DNA of 64,000 nt from Pseudopedobacter beijingensis (GTDB taxonomy: Bacteria; Bacteroidota; Bacteroidia; Sphingobacteriales; Sphingobacteriaceae), in NCBI RefSeq assembly GCF_042678145.1, contig NZ_JBHUDG010000016.1, forward strand, positions 59,639 through 123,638, written 5' to 3'. The notes beneath the pieces are model-generated. The model worked only from the letters and a program-made list of their open reading frames with translations. It made no database searches and was not told where the DNA came from. Shown here piece after piece: positions 62,719 through 64,000 of this stretch. Within the stretch, counting starts at the first letter, position 1. Every line of letters starts with the position of its first letter. The position numbers and the translations under genes are program-made.

Positions 62719-63795
62719 ATGAGTAAAATAAGATCAGTTATTATTGGAACGGGGAGCTATGTTCCAGAAAATGTCATTAAAAACGAAGCTTTTTTAAACC
62801 ATAGCTTTTATGAAAAGAATGGAACTAAAATTGAAAAAGATAATCGTGAAATTATAGAAAAATTTCAATCAATCACAGAGATTGAGGAAAGAAGATATAC
62901 ATCTCCCAATCAATCTACTTCTGATATAGCTTATCTCGCGGCTATGGATGCGTTAAACAGCTCTGGAGTAATTGCAGAAGAGCTGGATTATATAATAGTG
63001 GCACACAATTTTGGTGATATCCATGAAGGTAAAAACAGGGTTGATTTTCTTCCTGCAATTGCCAGTAGGGTAAAACATAAATTACAAATCCAAAATCCTG
63101 ATTGTATTGCTTACGATTTACCTTTTGGTTGTCCGGGTTGGGTTCAGGGCATTATACAGGCTGATTATTTTATCAGATCAGGAGATGCTAAAAAAGTATT
63201 AGTAATAGGAGCAGATACTTTATCTAAAATTACAGATCCACACGATAGAGATTCCATGATATTTGCAGATGGCGCCGGGGCAACTATTCTTTCTGCTGAA
63301 GAAGGAACAGAGAGAGGAATCTTATCTCATAAAACACAATCACACACTTTTGAAGAAGCTTACTATTTAAAAATGGGACCTTCTGATAAAACGGAGAATG
63401 AACATCCTGAAGATTTATATATTAAAATGGAAGGGAGAAAGGTATATGAATATGCCTTAAAAAATGTTCCTCTGGTGATGAAATCTGCATTGGACAAATC
63501 TAATGTTGATGTTAAGGATATTAAAAAAGTACTGGTACATCAGGCAAACGGAAAAATGGACGAAGCAATCTTAAAAAGATTCCTAAGACAGTACCAGATT
63601 AAAGATGTAGATCATAGTGTTATGCCTATGACCATTGCTAAATTTGGTAATACTTCTGTAGCTTCTATCCCAACCATGTTGGATTTTATCCTAAAAAAGA
63701 AATTAGGTTCTCATACCATAAACGAAGGTGATGCTGTATTGTTTACTTCTGTAGGTGCCGGTATGAATATCAATACGATTGTATATAGATTTTAA
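62719..63795 (+). CDS. 3-oxoacyl-ACP synthase III (KAS III / FabH-like) family protein
   Basis: The ATG at 62719 is used; the longer frame starts with TTG inside the palindrome. The 358-residue thiolase-fold enzyme should condense an acyl-CoA with malonyl-ACP or a similar acceptor. The catalytic triad is complete: Cys138 in DLPFGCPGWVQG, His in KVLVHQANGKMDEA and Asn in AKFGNTSVASIPTM. The start SVIIGTGSYVPENVI is typical. The active-site surrounding (GCPGW in place of the common ACSGF) and an insert near residue 30-60 set it apart from housekeeping FabH. It stands alone, so a special fatty-acid or secondary role is possible. Confidence 0.88.
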   Translation: MSKIRSVIIGTGSYVPENVIKNEAFLNHSFYEKNGTKIEKDNREIIEKFQSITEIEERRYTSPNQSTSDIAYLAAMDALNSSGVIAEELDYIIVAHNFGDIHEGKNRVDFLPAIASRVKHKLQIQNPDCIAYDLPFGCPGWVQGIIQADYFIRSGDAKKVLVIGADTLSKITDPHDRDSMIFADGAGATILSAEEGTERGILSHKTQSHTFEEAYYLKMGPSDKTENEHPEDLYIKMEGRKVYEYALKNVPLVMKSALDKSNVDVKDIKKVLVHQANGKMDEAILKRFLRQYQIKDVDHSVMPMTIAKFGNTSVASIPTMLDFILKKKLGSHTINEGDAVLFTSVGAGMNINTIVYRF

Positions 63796-63810
63796 AGCAC
63801 AATAATAATA

Positions 63811-63878
63811 AGGGTTGTATCAAAAATAAAAAAGTTGTCATTTCGATGAGTACAGCGAAGAGGAACATCTTCCCTAAG
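63811..63878. repeat. REP-like repeat half near the window end
   Basis: AGGGTTGTATCAAAAATAA followed by TTGTCATTTCGATGAGTACA and GAAGAGGAACATCTTCC follows the same order of parts as the cassette at 56306-56412 read on the minus strand. The matching second end is not found before the window stops. Confidence 0.5.
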
Positions 63879-64000
63879 TACTTCTGAAGGAGCTCTGTAA
63901 TCTTACCCTAGCTAGCTACACCCAAAACTAAAGAATTCCAATCAGAATTGCTATTGCTATCCTGTTGGAATGTGGGAAACTCAGAGAGTTTTCCATATTT

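Overview
The window (about 37% GC by eye) comes from a Bacteroidota chromosome, most likely Sphingobacteriaceae (Pedobacter/Sphingobacterium-like). The grounds are two SusC/SusD pairs, a FecI/FecR-type sigma/anti-sigma pair, type IX secretion (T9SS) C-terminal signals, TAnnTTTG promoter boxes, a carB without its allosteric domain and an S16 protein with a long tail. No tRNA, rRNA, CRISPR array, prophage or intact insertion sequence was seen.

Region 1 (1-21659) is a beta-1,3-glucan utilisation locus. A truncated propeller-type regulator gene (<1-1208, minus) is divergent from a plus-strand block: SusC, SusD, a candidate surface glycan-binding lipoprotein, GH16 and GH128 endo-beta-1,3-glucanase lipoproteins, a CotH-fold lipoprotein, a T9SS protein built only of binding modules, a very large GH81 endo-glucanase with three discoidin domains and a T9SS signal, and a GH3 beta-glucosidase. 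Three unrelated endo-glucanase folds plus many binding modules suggest insoluble beta-1,3-glucan (fungal wall, curdlan-like or laminarin) as the target. GH3 would finish oligosaccharides after SusCD uptake.

Region 2 (21660-27261) holds a minus-strand three-gene operon (His/Cys-rich small protein, TonB-dependent receptor, His-rich lipoprotein) that looks like a metal uptake system with a good TTTG-N21-TAnnTTTG promoter. It is followed by a small conserved protein, a cyclophilin-type PPIase and exonuclease III.

Region 3 (27262-48950) is the most unusual part. It is an ECF sigma/FecR-regulated SusCD locus with an endonuclease/exonuclease/phosphatase-fold protein, a BACON+DUF5689 lipoprotein, GH20, two tandem related secreted proteins, an SGNH esterase fused to a domain that recurs alone at the end of the locus, a second SGNH esterase and a GH89 alpha-N-acetylglucosaminidase. 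Together these imply breakdown of an esterified polymer carrying both alpha- and beta-GlcNAc. Mucin-like glycans or glycosylated teichoic-acid-like phosphopolymers are both possible; the substrate is not settled by the sequence.

Region 4 (49448-64000) is mostly core genome: an MFS exporter, carB, rpsP, a glycerophosphodiesterase, a small exported protein, pfkA, birA, rsfS, ftsH, an LUD-domain protein, a radical SAM protein and a KAS III-like synthase. Repeat cassettes with similar ends sit in several gene gaps. A 20-bp perfect inverted repeat overlaps the radical SAM start codon, and the carB leader can form two competing hairpins.
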